Source: Paludibacter sp. (GTDB lineage: Bacteria > Bacteroidota > Bacteroidia > Bacteroidales > Paludibacteraceae). Taken from it: a stretch of DNA of 64,000 nucleotides. The position numbers and the translations under genes were made by a program. The stretch lies in NCBI GenBank assembly GCA_028690665.1, contig JAQVAV010000005.1:124001-188000 (forward strand). The letters are read 5' to 3'. The notes beneath the pieces were generated by a model that saw only the letters and a list, made by a program, of their open reading frames with translations, ran no database searches and was not told where the DNA came from. This document shows, in pieces, positions 26,508-36,267 of the stretch (positions are counted from its first letter, which is position 1; each line of letters starts with the position of its first letter).

Positions 26508-28790
26508 CTATTCCAAAAACTTTTTATTAAACAACAAAAAACCAATATTCAAACCAAAATTCCACTGACTTGAACCGCCACTGTAATGATTTAGAAACAG
26601 ACCGGCAGAAGCAAACTTAAAGTTAAATACTAATGTAGATTCGCCCATAAACCGTGTTGAATAAAGCGGATTCCGGTAAGCAGCCTGCAAGCTACTTGTC
26701 TGATAAATGGGCTGATAGGGAATGAACCAATATAGTTCTGTCCTGAAATGTAATTGATTCGTAATCATATACAACGGTTTTAATCCAACAGCTAAATACT
26801 GATTAGCACAGAACTCCGGATTAAAAATAGTTTTACTGTGAGGAGTTGGCCGGAATGCCGGTGCCTGAATAATCGTGGCATAATAATTTTCGACGAAATC
26901 ACGATTTGTGTATGCAGCCTCAGCATAAACGCCAAGCATAATCTGTTTTTTTAAAAAGAAGTATTTATCGTAACTCGCTTTTGCCTGTACCCACAAATCT
27001 TTTGATTTCTGTATTTCATCCGAAGAATTACTCGCCGGATAATAGGCGGACGCCCCTCCTACCATTTGCAGAGAGGCCAAATAATTATAACCGTTCGTAG
27101 GATACATTAAATCATTTAAAGTACACACCTGAGTTTTCCAAAATACACTTCCCAGGTTATAGTTGTTCCTAGAAAGATTATCTCCGGTTTTTTGATGATA
27201 ATTATCCGTCAGATTTCCATATCCCACTCCAAATTCCATTCGTCCTTTCATAGTCAACGGAAATCCGACTAAAAATTTACCATAAAATTCCAACTGATTA
27301 AAAAATGATGTTCTGTTATCATCATAAAAGTAGCTTCTTCCTTGAAAATAATCGAAGCGATGAAGTACAAAATTTGTTTGCAGATACCAGTCTTTCGTAG
27401 TCGGGACATCGATTCTTGTTCCAAGCCCCATTCCATTGTAAATACGTCCAAACTGTCCGTCAATATAAGCCGTTTGGGCAAATTCCTGCAAATTCTGATA
27501 GCTCAAACCAATATAAACCTCATTAGAAGTTGAAGAAGATATATTTCCACCCAACATTAATTTCAACTGATTTTCTGTTTTTACTTTCAGCTTTAAATCA
27601 AACAAACCCGTAGAGTCGTCGTAAATGGCATGTGGTAAAACTTCCAGAATTTTTGCATCTGAAACTAATTTGAAATAAGCCTCTTTAAAATCTTCGTTTG
27701 TAAAAGTTTCATTTCCTTTATGGAAGGCATTTTCCACATATATTTTTTGCAAACTATCAACTCCGGAAATATAAACCTTCCGAAATTGAAGTTGCGGAAA
27801 CAGATTTTTAAACGAGTCTCTACGCTGTTTTAATTCTTCCAGAGTAATTTTCCGATGAACCTGTTCTTTGATTTCATCAATATGCCTTAACGTTTCTTCG
27901 TATCCTATCTTTACCAATTCATCCACTTTGGAAAAGTCGAACATTGGATAAGCTGAGGCATCAAAATTAAAAGTGATACCTTCACCTTCCGGTATTGAAT
28001 AATCCGACTTGTTTACAACCATATTTTGAATCTGATTCACAATATTATTTTCTTCCGGGCGTGGAGGATTTTTAGCTACGGCACTTCCTATCATATATCC
28101 CGGATTAAAATCCTTTTTCATAACGTCAACAGGAAAATTATTGAATATCCCTCCATCAAAAAGTAAATGATTATCTATCATTATCGGTTTATACATAAGA
28201 GGAAAAGTCATTGATGCACGTACCGCATCTCCAAGACTACCTTGTTTAAGAATGACTGCTTTTTTGTTGTAAACGTCCGATGCAACACACCTGAATGGAA
28301 CAAATAATTTATTAAAATCTCCCTTCGCCGCAGCATTTGCCTGACTAAAAAGTTCAACAAAAGCAAAATTCATTTGATGCGGAGAGACTAAATTGGTTGG
28401 AAGAAAGGTAGGGTTAAAAGACAGTGAATCAAGCTTTTTCAAATTAAAGCTCAAATCGGCAAATATCGGTTTGGGATCTGCATTTCGGTAATAATAAGTG
28501 TATTTAGGATCAGATTCTCCTGTCGACCACCGGTTAAAATCTTCTGATTTAATCAGTTCAATCATTTCATCGGGGCTATAGCCCATTGCGTATAACGAAC
28601 CCACGATAGCTCCCATAGAAGTTCCGGCAACATAATCAATAGGGATATTATTTTCCTCCAATGCTTTAATTACCCCAACATGAATAATACCGTGGGCTCC
28701 CCCGCCACTAAGTACCAGCCCAACTTTCTGGGCATTTAAAGGAATAGCTTGAAGGAAAGCGAGTAAAATTATTAAAAAATTCTTTTTCAT
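26508..28790 (-). CDS. patatin-like phospholipase fused to an outer-membrane beta-barrel
   Basis: The 760-residue protein has a signal peptide (residues 1-20, IPLNAQ). A patatin domain follows with the oxyanion GGGAHG (29-34), nucleophile elbow GTSMG with Ser58 and the DGG catalytic Asp212, so the Ser-Asp dyad is intact. Around 340-395 a POTRA-like segment (YVENAFHKGNETFTNEDFKE) precedes a 16-strand-type surface-antigen barrel that ends in the expected aromatic-rich strand. This layout resembles PlpD-like type Vd proteins, widespread in Bacteroidetes. It probably hydrolyses phospholipids or other acyl esters at the cell surface or periplasm. It faces the GH144-like gene end to end with only 4 bp between stops, and is divergent from the S9 peptidase. 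Confidence 0.9.
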   Translation of the reverse strand: MKKNFLIILLAFLQAIPLNAQKVGLVLSGGGAHGIIHVGVIKALEENNIPIDYVAGTSMGAIVGSLYAMGYSPDEMIELIKSEDFNRWSTGESDPKYTYYYRNADPKPIFADLSFNLKKLDSLSFNPTFLPTNLVSPHQMNFAFVELFSQANAAAKGDFNKLFVPFRCVASDVYNKKAVILKQGSLGDAVRASMTFPLMYKPIMIDNHLLFDGGIFNNFPVDVMKKDFNPGYMIGSAVAKNPPRPEENNIVNQIQNMVVNKSDYSIPEGEGITFNFDASAYPMFDFSKVDELVKIGYEETLRHIDEIKEQVHRKITLEELKQRRDSFKNLFPQLQFRKVYISGVDSLQKIYVENAFHKGNETFTNEDFKEAYFKLVSDAKILEVLPHAIYDDSTGLFDLKLKVKTENQLKLMLGGNISSSTSNEVYIGLSYQNLQEFAQTAYIDGQFGRIYNGMGLGTRIDVPTTKDWYLQTNFVLHRFDYFQGRSYFYDDNRTSFFNQLEFYGKFLVGFPLTMKGRMEFGVGYGNLTDNYHQKTGDNLSRNNYNLGSVFWKTQVCTLNDLMYPTNGYNYLASLQMVGGASAYYPASNSSDEIQKSKDLWVQAKASYDKYFFLKKQIMLGVYAEAAYTNRDFVENYYATIIQAPAFRPTPHSKTIFNPEFCANQYLAVGLKPLYMITNQLHFRTELYWFIPYQPIYQTSSLQAAYRNPLYSTRFMGESTLVFNFKFASAGLFLNHYSGGSSQWNFGLNIGFLLFNKKFLE

Positions 28791-28907
28791 CTTTATTACA
28801 GATAATCTGCCACTATAAAATTAGCCAAAAAGATTGAAATATTTCCCTAAAACTGAAGTCTCGATAGACAACAAAAATAAGAATATATCATGCCAACATA
28901 ATTTTAT

Positions 28908-28925
28908 TATTTTTGTACAAAAATA
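28908..28925. promoter_or_regulatory. palindromic divergent -7 element
   Basis: TATTTTTGTACAAAAATA is a perfect 18-base palindrome. Each half is a full TAnnTTTG -7 box, one reading toward the S9 peptidase (+) and one toward the patatin gene (-), separated by two bases. No -33 TTTG is found at 19 bp on either side. The 284-bp gap 28791-29074 holds nothing else that I recognise. Confidence 0.55.
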
Positions 28926-29074
28926 AATATATAAATCGGGTATTCTCTATAAAGTTTAACAAAATACGCGTTAATTTGTTTATTAATAACAATAATATAA
29001 CATTACTTTAAAAGCAGTATCTAAAAACTGTTTAAATAAAAAAATGATTCATATCAACAGCGACAAAAACAGGT

Positions 29075-31489
29075 ATGAAAAAATCTTTACTTTTAGCAAC
29101 AATTATGCTTACAACTCTCACAGACATCATGGCTCAGGAAAATCTGAGTTATCAGCTTCCGCCTGAAAGTATTTTGAAATTAGCCGATTATCAGCGCGCT
29201 CCGGCAATTACTATCGATTCGAAAAAGAACAATATGCTTTTTACATATCGAAACACTTACAAATCGCTCGAAGATCTCAACCAGCAGGAAATTAGTCTGG
29301 CCGGATTGCGCGTAAATCCTGTTACCAATACTATATCTGCTTTAAACTATATCAGCAATCTGAAAGTCAGGAAACTTTTTGGGCAAGAACCTGTCCGGAT
29401 AAACGGACTGCCCGAAAATGCACGCATTGCCTATATTACATGGTCGCCGGATGAAAGCATGATTGCTTTTACCAACACCACAGACACGGGATTAGAACTC
29501 TGGATAGCCGATTTGAATAAAGCTGAGGCAAAAAAACTTACCGAAGCAAAAATAAACGGTTGTCTCGGAAATCCGATCAACTGGTTTCGGAACAGCAAAT
29601 CAATTCTGATACGCATAATTCCTAAAAATCGTCCGGCCATTATCAGTTCAAAAGCAGCAATCCCATCCGGCCCTGTTATATCAAACAGTAACGGATCGAA
29701 ATCACAAAACCGGACTTACCAGGATATGCTGAAAAATCCGGCTGATGAACAAAATTTCGAAACACTTACAACTTCTGAGCTTGTCAAAGTGGACTTAAAC
29801 GGAGAACAAACTCCTTTTAAGCCAGCAGCCATGTATGCTAATGAAAATTTTTCGCCGGATGGAAATTATATTTTGATAACCACTTTCCACAAACCATTTT
29901 CATACATTGTTCCGCTCAGTCGTTTTCCCCAGCTAAATGAAGTTTATAAATCTACGGGCGAGAAAGTTGCAACCATTGCCGATTTGCCGTTGAATGAAAT
30001 TATGCCGAAAGGATTTATGGCAACACAAAAGGGAAAACGCTCCATCAACTGGCGATCCGATGTACCCTCAACTTTGTATTATGCAGAAGCACTTGACGAT
30101 GGCGATCCGGCCAATGAAGTTCCGTTCCGTGATGCTGTTTACTCATGGGAAGCTCCGTTCGACCAGAAACCTGAATTACTGACAAAATCCGAACTCCGGT
30201 TTTCTAATATTGTTTGGGGAAATGATAAAATCGCTGTGTTGCAAGACGAATGGTACGATACCCGCCGTGTAAAAGCATATCTTTTCAATCCTTCAAATCC
30301 GGCAGAAAAACCCCGGGTTATTACCGATCGTAATTTTCAGGATTTATATGCTGATCCGGGAGACTTCGAAACCTCGAAAAATATATACGGAAAATATGTT
30401 CTGACGATATCTGGCAATTCCATTTTTCGTATAGGGGAAGGATTTACACCCGACGGGCAGTTTCCGTTCATAGATGAACTGGATACTAAAACATTAAAAA
30501 CAAAACGTTTATATCAATCGGCCTATACGGATAAAATGGAAGAAATCTTCGACGTAATGGATGTACAAAAAGGAGATGTACTTATCCGGTTACAATCGAA
30601 AAATGAATATCCAAACTATTATATCCGCCATCTCAAAAAACGAATTGCACCTGTTCAACTAACACATTTTCCGAATCCGTTCGAGAGTATCAAAAATGTT
30701 TACAAGGAACTTATTAAATATAAGCGGAATGACGGAGTAGAATTATCCGGCACCTTATACCTCCCTGAAGGTTACGACCGAAAAAATAAAACAGAGAAAC
30801 TGCCATTGCTGATATGGGCATACCCCGCGGAATATAAAGACAAAAACAGTGCGGGACAAAGCAATGCTAATCCGAATGAATTTACTTATCCGTACTACGG
30901 CTCGTTTGTTTATTGGGTAACACGTGGCTATGCGGTACTTGACGATGCGGCATTTCCAATTATTGGAGAAGGAGATACTGAACCCAATGACACTTTCATC
31001 GAACAATTGGTTGCTAATGCAAAAGCCGCCATTGACGCCGTCGATTCATTAGGTTATATAGACCGACAACGCGTCGGAGTCGGCGGACATTCGTATGGTG
31101 CATTTATGACGGCTAATCTGTTGACGCACTCTAATCTGTTTGCCTGTGGTATTGCCCGTAGCGGAGCTTATAACCGAACACTTACTCCTTTCGGATTCCA
31201 AAGCGAACAACGTAACTACTGGGATATTCCGGAAGTGTATAACAAAATGTCACCTTTTATGAATGCAGATAAGATGAAAACACCAATTCTATTGGTACAT
31301 GGCGAAGCCGACAATAATCCCGGAACTTTCACCCTGCAAACCGAAAGGTATTTTCAGGCACTGAAAGGCCTCGGAGCTCCTGCACGCATGGTAATTTTAC
31401 CCAAAGAACAGCACGGATACGTTGCCCGCGAAAACATATTACACCTGCTTTGGGAGCAGGATCAATTCTTCGAAAAATATTTAAAATAA
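29075..31489 (+). CDS. secreted S9-family prolyl oligopeptidase-like serine peptidase
   Basis: The 804-residue protein has a signal peptide (MLTTLTDIMAQE), an N-terminal beta-propeller of about 500 residues (YITWSPDESMIAFTNTTDTG, SPDGNYILITTFHKPFS) and a C-terminal alpha/beta-hydrolase. The catalytic triad is visible: GHSYG with Ser673, Asp746 in HGEADNNPG and His780 in EQHGY. The propeller and the sequence LPLLIWAYPAEYKDKNSAGQ recall plant chloroplast glutamyl endopeptidase-like S9D members. It should cleave peptides in the periplasm. Length and layout are normal. It is transcribed alone from the divergent region at 28908, and its stop is 3 bp from the stop of the next gene on the other strand. 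Confidence 0.9.
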   Translation: MKKSLLLATIMLTTLTDIMAQENLSYQLPPESILKLADYQRAPAITIDSKKNNMLFTYRNTYKSLEDLNQQEISLAGLRVNPVTNTISALNYISNLKVRKLFGQEPVRINGLPENARIAYITWSPDESMIAFTNTTDTGLELWIADLNKAEAKKLTEAKINGCLGNPINWFRNSKSILIRIIPKNRPAIISSKAAIPSGPVISNSNGSKSQNRTYQDMLKNPADEQNFETLTTSELVKVDLNGEQTPFKPAAMYANENFSPDGNYILITTFHKPFSYIVPLSRFPQLNEVYKSTGEKVATIADLPLNEIMPKGFMATQKGKRSINWRSDVPSTLYYAEALDDGDPANEVPFRDAVYSWEAPFDQKPELLTKSELRFSNIVWGNDKIAVLQDEWYDTRRVKAYLFNPSNPAEKPRVITDRNFQDLYADPGDFETSKNIYGKYVLTISGNSIFRIGEGFTPDGQFPFIDELDTKTLKTKRLYQSAYTDKMEEIFDVMDVQKGDVLIRLQSKNEYPNYYIRHLKKRIAPVQLTHFPNPFESIKNVYKELIKYKRNDGVELSGTLYLPEGYDRKNKTEKLPLLIWAYPAEYKDKNSAGQSNANPNEFTYPYYGSFVYWVTRGYAVLDDAAFPIIGEGDTEPNDTFIEQLVANAKAAIDAVDSLGYIDRQRVGVGGHSYGAFMTANLLTHSNLFACGIARSGAYNRTLTPFGFQSEQRNYWDIPEVYNKMSPFMNADKMKTPILLVHGEADNNPGTFTLQTERYFQALKGLGAPARMVILPKEQHGYVARENILHLLWEQDQFFEKYLK

Positions 31490-31492
31490 TAG

Positions 31493-32392
31493 CTAAACTA
31501 TAAATCCACAGGAACGGCAAAAGTCTTCAGTAATTTTGCCGTTTTCAAATCCGGTTTTTATCTTTAAAGCTCTTTCTGAATTAATTACTTCGGATAAATC
31601 CTGTTCAAAAATATTTCCGAGTGCAATGGCCCCGTTTGCATCCATACAACATGGAACAATGGTTCCATCCAAAAGTATTGCCATTTGGGTCCGGAGTGCA
31701 TAGCAATTTTTTGATTCAGGGTTCCGCAGTTTTTGCCCATCAGGCCATTCAAAGCGAGCTGCAGGTTGTAGAAAAGTGTTTTTAGCCAACTTAATGCCGG
31801 TATCTTTACTATTTAGTTGTAAACCGGAGACAGGAATTCCATACTGATTTGAAATTGTTTGATAGCACAATTTATTAAAAGCCGTACTATCGGCTTCACC
31901 ACCATTCCACAGGCGTAAATTCATATATGTGGTTTCGGACATTTTTTGCGTAAAATCCAAAACAGATTCAATATATTCAGGCCACCTATCCGCTTTCAGA
32001 TTTTCTTCTGCATCATGTAGCGATATATTAATTTGCCTTATATTTAAGCGGTATAAAATATCCTTTTTACGCTCTATCAAAGCTCCGTTGGTAGTAAGAT
32101 TCACCTGCAATCCGGCATTGCAGGCAATTTGTATAATCTCACCAAGCTGAGGATGGAGCAAAGGCTCTCCAAGTACATGCAAATAAACATAATCCGTAAA
32201 CGGTTTTATTTTCTCAGCAATCTCCCTGAATTTCTCTACCGGCATAAAACCAGTTGCCCGCAAAGGCGTCACACAAAATCCGCATGCAAAATTGCAGATA
32301 TTAGTGATTTCGATATATATTTTTTTGAATCTCAAATTTGTTCTTTTGATCAGAATTCTTATTAGAAAAAACCTATTGACGGAACTCTCCAA
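31493..32392 (-). CDS. radical SAM / SPASM-domain protein
   Basis: The iron-sulfur motif is CNFACGFC (Cys33, 37 and 40 counting from the ATG at 32392), in a context (KIYIEITNIC) typical of radical SAM enzymes that bind S-adenosylmethionine. A shortened SPASM-like C-terminal region carries ILLDGTIVPCCMDANG, GNIFEQDL and FCRSCGF, which would hold an auxiliary cluster. A TTG at 32335 (protein of 280 residues, starting just before the domain) is an alternative start and may be the true one, since residues 1-19 look unlike the family. It is the last gene of the surface-polysaccharide operon, 74 bp after a GT2 gene. The substrate is unknown; sugar or peptide modification are both possible. Confidence 0.85.
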   Translation of the reverse strand: MESSVNRFFLIRILIKRTNLRFKKIYIEITNICNFACGFCVTPLRATGFMPVEKFREIAEKIKPFTDYVYLHVLGEPLLHPQLGEIIQIACNAGLQVNLTTNGALIERKKDILYRLNIRQINISLHDAEENLKADRWPEYIESVLDFTQKMSETTYMNLRLWNGGEADSTAFNKLCYQTISNQYGIPVSGLQLNSKDTGIKLAKNTFLQPAARFEWPDGQKLRNPESKNCYALRTQMAILLDGTIVPCCMDANGAIALGNIFEQDLSEVINSERALKIKTGFENGKITEDFCRSCGFIV

Positions 32393-32466
32393 CCTTTTAT
32401 ATAATCAAAACAATCATGCCTATCAGTCCTAAGAAATCAAGTGTATTTAGCAGATTATTTGGTCAA

Positions 32467-33429
32467 TCAAATAATTATAATCGTTTTAAAAAAACTTGCC
32501 GTTTTGATTTTATTCCTGATAAAAAAATATGCTATAATTTTATGTTTCAGTTTTAAAACGTGTTTAATGTCTGGATATATCTTTTTCAACATATCTTGAG
32601 TTTCTATTATGAATTTCTCAGACTCTAACGATTTATATACAGAACCATGAAAAAAATTTCGCATTTGTTTTTTGTATAAATATCTGCTTAACTTATTTGT
32701 GTTGATAGAAACCAATTCATTAAACTTGTTTGTTGCAATTTCAATAGTCCGTATATGAGATAACTTCAAACCGTTTTGCGTAGTGCTGGTTAACGATTTT
32801 CGGTGCAAACAAACGATATTCTGACTCTGAATAAATTCCGAAATTTTATTGAAAACTTCAAACATAAAAATATTATCTTCTGCTCCTGACTTTAAAGGTT
32901 CATAAAATCTGATATCACTTAAAATTTCTTTCTTGAATAAACAAAGCCACACATACATCCAGCGCCTTGGCAATATTCTGAAATTCAATTCATTTAATGA
33001 TGAAATAATTCTGTGAGTTATAGCAGGTTTAATCCGATTCAATTCATTCAATTGGTAATTATCAGGGATATTGATTCTTCTGCCTCGAACCAGGTCTGCA
33101 TTGTATTTTTTAGCCAGAACAAATAAACTTTCAAGAGCTGTCGGCGACATTAAATCGTCTTGGTCAAGAAAAGCAATATAATTACCTTTCGACGCATCCA
33201 GGCCTGCATTACGAGCAACAGAAACTCCCTGATTCTTTTGGTCAATCAACCTAAACCGATTATCTGTTGCGGTAAAACGATTGATTACTTCTACAGAATT
33301 ATCCTTGCTACCATCATTTATACAAATACATTCCCATTCTGTAAATGTTTGTTGTTTAACAGATTCTAATGTGTCGTATAAATATTTTCCAGCATTATAT
33401 ACCGGTATTATTATAGATATTTCTATCAT
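32467..33429 (-). CDS. GT2 family glycosyltransferase
   Basis: The 320-residue protein has the GT-A fold signature of family 2: ISIIIPVYNAGKYLYDTLES, INDGSKDNSVEVI, GVSVARNAGLDASKGNYIAF and the metal-binding LDQDD near residues 89-93. It should transfer a sugar from a nucleotide-sugar donor onto a growing surface polysaccharide at the inner face of the membrane. The C-terminal 110 residues are Lys-rich with a basic, hydrophobic end (IIAYFFIRNKIKTASFF), perhaps for membrane attachment. It lies in a same-strand run with other glycosyltransferases. Confidence 0.9.
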   Translation of the reverse strand: MIEISIIIPVYNAGKYLYDTLESVKQQTFTEWECICINDGSKDNSVEVINRFTATDNRFRLIDQKNQGVSVARNAGLDASKGNYIAFLDQDDLMSPTALESLFVLAKKYNADLVRGRRINIPDNYQLNELNRIKPAITHRIISSLNELNFRILPRRWMYVWLCLFKKEILSDIRFYEPLKSGAEDNIFMFEVFNKISEFIQSQNIVCLHRKSLTSTTQNGLKLSHIRTIEIATNKFNELVSINTNKLSRYLYKKQMRNFFHGSVYKSLESEKFIIETQDMLKKIYPDIKHVLKLKHKIIAYFFIRNKIKTASFFKTIIII

Positions 33430-33511
33430 AAATTATAAATACAAATATTAGACATTATACAAGTTGTCCTTAGTTTCCAATTATTTTCCAACTTACACAA
33501 ATCCTTTTGTT

Positions 33512-34423
33512 TTAGGAATATACAGATTTACAAAACAAGTATTTGGGTTTTCTAAAAAGTCTCAAAAAAAAGATTTTTAAACGGATATGTATTAATATTT
33601 TCTTGGCTTCGTTGGTATCAAGAATACCGACAAAATAGCTTGCATTTTTCACAATGCTTTTGGTTGAGAATCCTGTTGAAACCATTTTGGCTATTAGTTT
33701 TCGGAGTCTTTTTATTTCAATTTTGTCTATTCTGGAACGAATTATATCCGGAACATCTGGACTTAACAGAGGCAGATGTTCTTCCCATTTTTTATATATT
33801 GTTATTAAGTTATTGTAAAATTGGGCATCTCCATTTCCCCCCGAAAAATGTTCCAACAAGATATCATATACAACATAATTAGTAAACCCTGCAATTATCG
33901 ACTGAGCACATATATCACAATCATAACCATGAAAACCTTTAATTTTTTCATCAAAGCTTATTTTATCGAACAGTTCTCGACGCATAGACAGAAATACTCC
34001 ATCAAGCAAGATGGCAGACTGGCTAATTCCCTGAAAGCCTTGAGGCTCTTTCCATGTATAAACTTTATTTTTTCGATGTTGTATTATGTTTTTATATTTA
34101 CCCTCACTAGACCATTGAGCAGGAATCTTTGTCATTACTTTTCCTCCGGCAATTCCAATGATTCCTGTATTTCTATCTTTTAAATGACCGATAAGCTCAT
34201 TTCCCCAGTCATTCGTTCTAAACAAAACATCTTCGTGAACAAAACATAAATACGGGAAATTACTTAGATTAACACCTTTATTGTAAGCGGAAAAAATTGA
34301 ATAATTATTTTCAGAATTATTTATAACAATTATTTCATAATCTATTCCTATTGTATTTTGAATGTTCTCTTTCAAAACAGACGAGATATCGGAACTTCGG
34401 GAACAAATGATAATTGAAATCAT
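33512..34423 (-). CDS. glycosyltransferase of the StrF-like type
   Basis: The 303-residue protein begins ISIIICSRSSDISSVLKENI and carries IDYEIIVINNSENNYSIFSA, YNKGVNLSNFPYLCFVHEDV and GYDCDICAQ. This pattern, with HED in place of a classical DxD, is that of the glycosyltransferase-2-like StrF group found in surface-polysaccharide clusters. It lies 82 bp upstream (in gene order) of the GT2 gene and 23 bp downstream of the Stealth gene. Donor and acceptor cannot be inferred. Confidence 0.83.
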   Translation of the reverse strand: MISIIICSRSSDISSVLKENIQNTIGIDYEIIVINNSENNYSIFSAYNKGVNLSNFPYLCFVHEDVLFRTNDWGNELIGHLKDRNTGIIGIAGGKVMTKIPAQWSSEGKYKNIIQHRKNKVYTWKEPQGFQGISQSAILLDGVFLSMRRELFDKISFDEKIKGFHGYDCDICAQSIIAGFTNYVVYDILLEHFSGGNGDAQFYNNLITIYKKWEEHLPLLSPDVPDIIRSRIDKIEIKRLRKLIAKMVSTGFSTKSIVKNASYFVGILDTNEAKKILIHIRLKIFFLRLFRKPKYLFCKSVYS

Positions 34424-34446
34424 TAATTGATGATTTAAATAATTTG

Positions 34447-35433
34447 TTACAAGGAAACTTTTAATATTTTACCCAACCAGTTAAACAAAGTCATGCGATC
34501 GCTTTCTGTAGCCATATCAATAGATCCTATACAACAGAATTTTAGTATTTTATTGTCATCATATACCTTTAACTTTCTTGAGATGTATTTATCTCCCCGT
34601 TTTACCGGTTTTATATATAAAAGATACTGCGATGATGGTTTAATAATAGCTTCACCTGCTTTTAACATCAGAAGATAATATATTTCATAAGTATTGAATT
34701 GTTTTCCACTACGAAACTTATGAGAGATGTTCGATAAAAACAAATCCGGATTCTTTGAATAAAAATCCGTAATCACACTCTTTTTAACAGGATGAGGTAT
34801 GTGGTCAAGATGGAAATATTTCCATTGATATTTAAGTTTGCGGGCGGCACAAATCATTCCGTCCTTAAATCCTATTGGTTTATGCCCATTTTTAACGGGT
34901 TTGACTAACCATAAAAGCCTGTCTAATATTAAACTTCGCCAATAACCATAAGCAACAATTTTTTCTCCGGCAAACCAATCCGTTTGATTAACAGGCCGCA
35001 CCAGAAAAAAATCGTCATTAAAATAAACATACTTCTCACTTAATCCGGGTATTCTATGTATACAGGTTTCAACGGCACGACTATTAAAAACAGGTAAATA
35101 CTCCTCGTAGCCTCTAAAAATTACTTTATGGTCAACAATTTCGACAGGAATACTATCTTTCGGAAAATTTTGTTGAAGAAAATCTTCCAGATGAGGATTC
35201 TGTTCGTCAGTTACAATAAAAATTTTCCGAATAAAAGGAGCAAAACGTATAATCGAAGATACACAATAAAATATCTCACCTTCGGAGCGGTAGCGGGTCG
35301 GGCCTGCAATATCATCAGATTTACCCGCCTGCTGACTTAAATACGGTTGAATCTTTTCTTTGTGCTTTGGATCATTCCCATCGACCCAGGCAATAACAGC
35401 ATCTATTTCTCTTACAATTGGTTCTTTAGACAT
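34447..35433 (-). CDS. Stealth-family sugar-1-phosphate transferase
   Basis: The 328-residue protein shows the conserved Stealth blocks: CR1-like IDAVIAWVDGNDPKHKEK, CR2-like TRYRSEGEIFYCVSSIIRF and IRKIFIVTDEQNPHL, then EKYVYFNDDFFLVRPV. Stealth proteins move sugar-1-phosphates (hexose- or N-acetylhexosamine-phosphate) onto sugars, making phosphodiester-linked capsule polymers, and are related to the human GlcNAc-1-phosphotransferase. Its presence suggests phosphodiester links in the glycan made by this operon. The start abuts the previous gene's stop (35434/35433), showing translational coupling. Confidence 0.9.
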   Translation of the reverse strand: MSKEPIVREIDAVIAWVDGNDPKHKEKIQPYLSQQAGKSDDIAGPTRYRSEGEIFYCVSSIIRFAPFIRKIFIVTDEQNPHLEDFLQQNFPKDSIPVEIVDHKVIFRGYEEYLPVFNSRAVETCIHRIPGLSEKYVYFNDDFFLVRPVNQTDWFAGEKIVAYGYWRSLILDRLLWLVKPVKNGHKPIGFKDGMICAARKLKYQWKYFHLDHIPHPVKKSVITDFYSKNPDLFLSNISHKFRSGKQFNTYEIYYLLMLKAGEAIIKPSSQYLLYIKPVKRGDKYISRKLKVYDDNKILKFCCIGSIDMATESDRMTLFNWLGKILKVSL

Positions 35434-36267
35434 TTAGCAAATTCCTTTAAATCTTTCGGGGATCCTTATCACTAATTTTAATCCTGCCATTGAGGGCTTA
35501 TTCCATGCAAAAATTGGCCTGATGATAGTTTGTAATAATCTTGCAAAAGGTATAATTTCATCTCCATTTTTAGCTCTTTTCGTGGATATCAGTGTAATGG
35601 TCCTTGAACGTTTATTCAAATGTCTCTCCCAACCATTTTTCAATTTATCATTATCTCCGAATTTTTGTTTCAGTATCCCGGAATCAACGCATCCAAAATG
35701 AAAAAGGTACAGATTCTTATCTATCTTAAAATTATGGCCTTTTACCCTGTGAAAGCCAGCTCCCCATTGAATTGGTTTTGCAATAACGGAAGCTTTTGTA
35801 TATCTTGAAGATAAAACAGCAAAATTTCGTTGAAGTAAAAAAGGTTGATTTTCAACAATATTCTTCTCTACATTGATCTTCTGCCCAACATCTATTCCCA
35901 AGCCAGAAACAGATATTTGGATATCGATTTCACTTAAATATTCGGATAACGATTTATTACATTTGGGATCAACTAAAAGAAATTCATCGACATCTGTTCC
36001 AATAACCAAATCATATCGTTCAAAAAGTTTAGCAGCTTCAACAGACAGAAACCTGATTCTTTTCCTATCAGCAATTGCAACCGGCCCTTCAAGATGTTCA
36101 ATCTTTTTTATATTTGTATTAATGGCATTCGCAGGAGTAATCTGATCTTTTCCATCAAGAAAAATATACAAATTTTCTTCGCCCAACTGACGGCCATAAT
36201 AAGCAATCCAACGATTCAGAAAAAAATTGTCGTTTCTAACCATTGTGATTGCACAAATCTTCTTCAT
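35434..36267 (-). CDS. glycosyltransferase (GT2/GT92-like)
   Basis: The 277-residue protein starts KKICAITMVRNDNFFLNRWI, followed by the short YYGRQLGEENLYIFLDG and the metal-binding motif YDLVIGTDVDEFLLVDP. This is the layout of the small glycosyltransferase group related to GT92 (DUF23/Glyco_tranf_2_4). A His-Phe-Gly-Cys segment (LYLFHFGCVDSG) is typical of the C-terminal part. It overlaps the upstream O-antigen ligase gene by 4 bp (ATGA), so the two are translationally coupled. Confidence 0.83.
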   Translation of the reverse strand: MKKICAITMVRNDNFFLNRWIAYYGRQLGEENLYIFLDGKDQITPANAINTNIKKIEHLEGPVAIADRKRIRFLSVEAAKLFERYDLVIGTDVDEFLLVDPKCNKSLSEYLSEIDIQISVSGLGIDVGQKINVEKNIVENQPFLLQRNFAVLSSRYTKASVIAKPIQWGAGFHRVKGHNFKIDKNLYLFHFGCVDSGILKQKFGDNDKLKNGWERHLNKRSRTITLISTKRAKNGDEIIPFARLLQTIIRPIFAWNKPSMAGLKLVIRIPERFKGIC

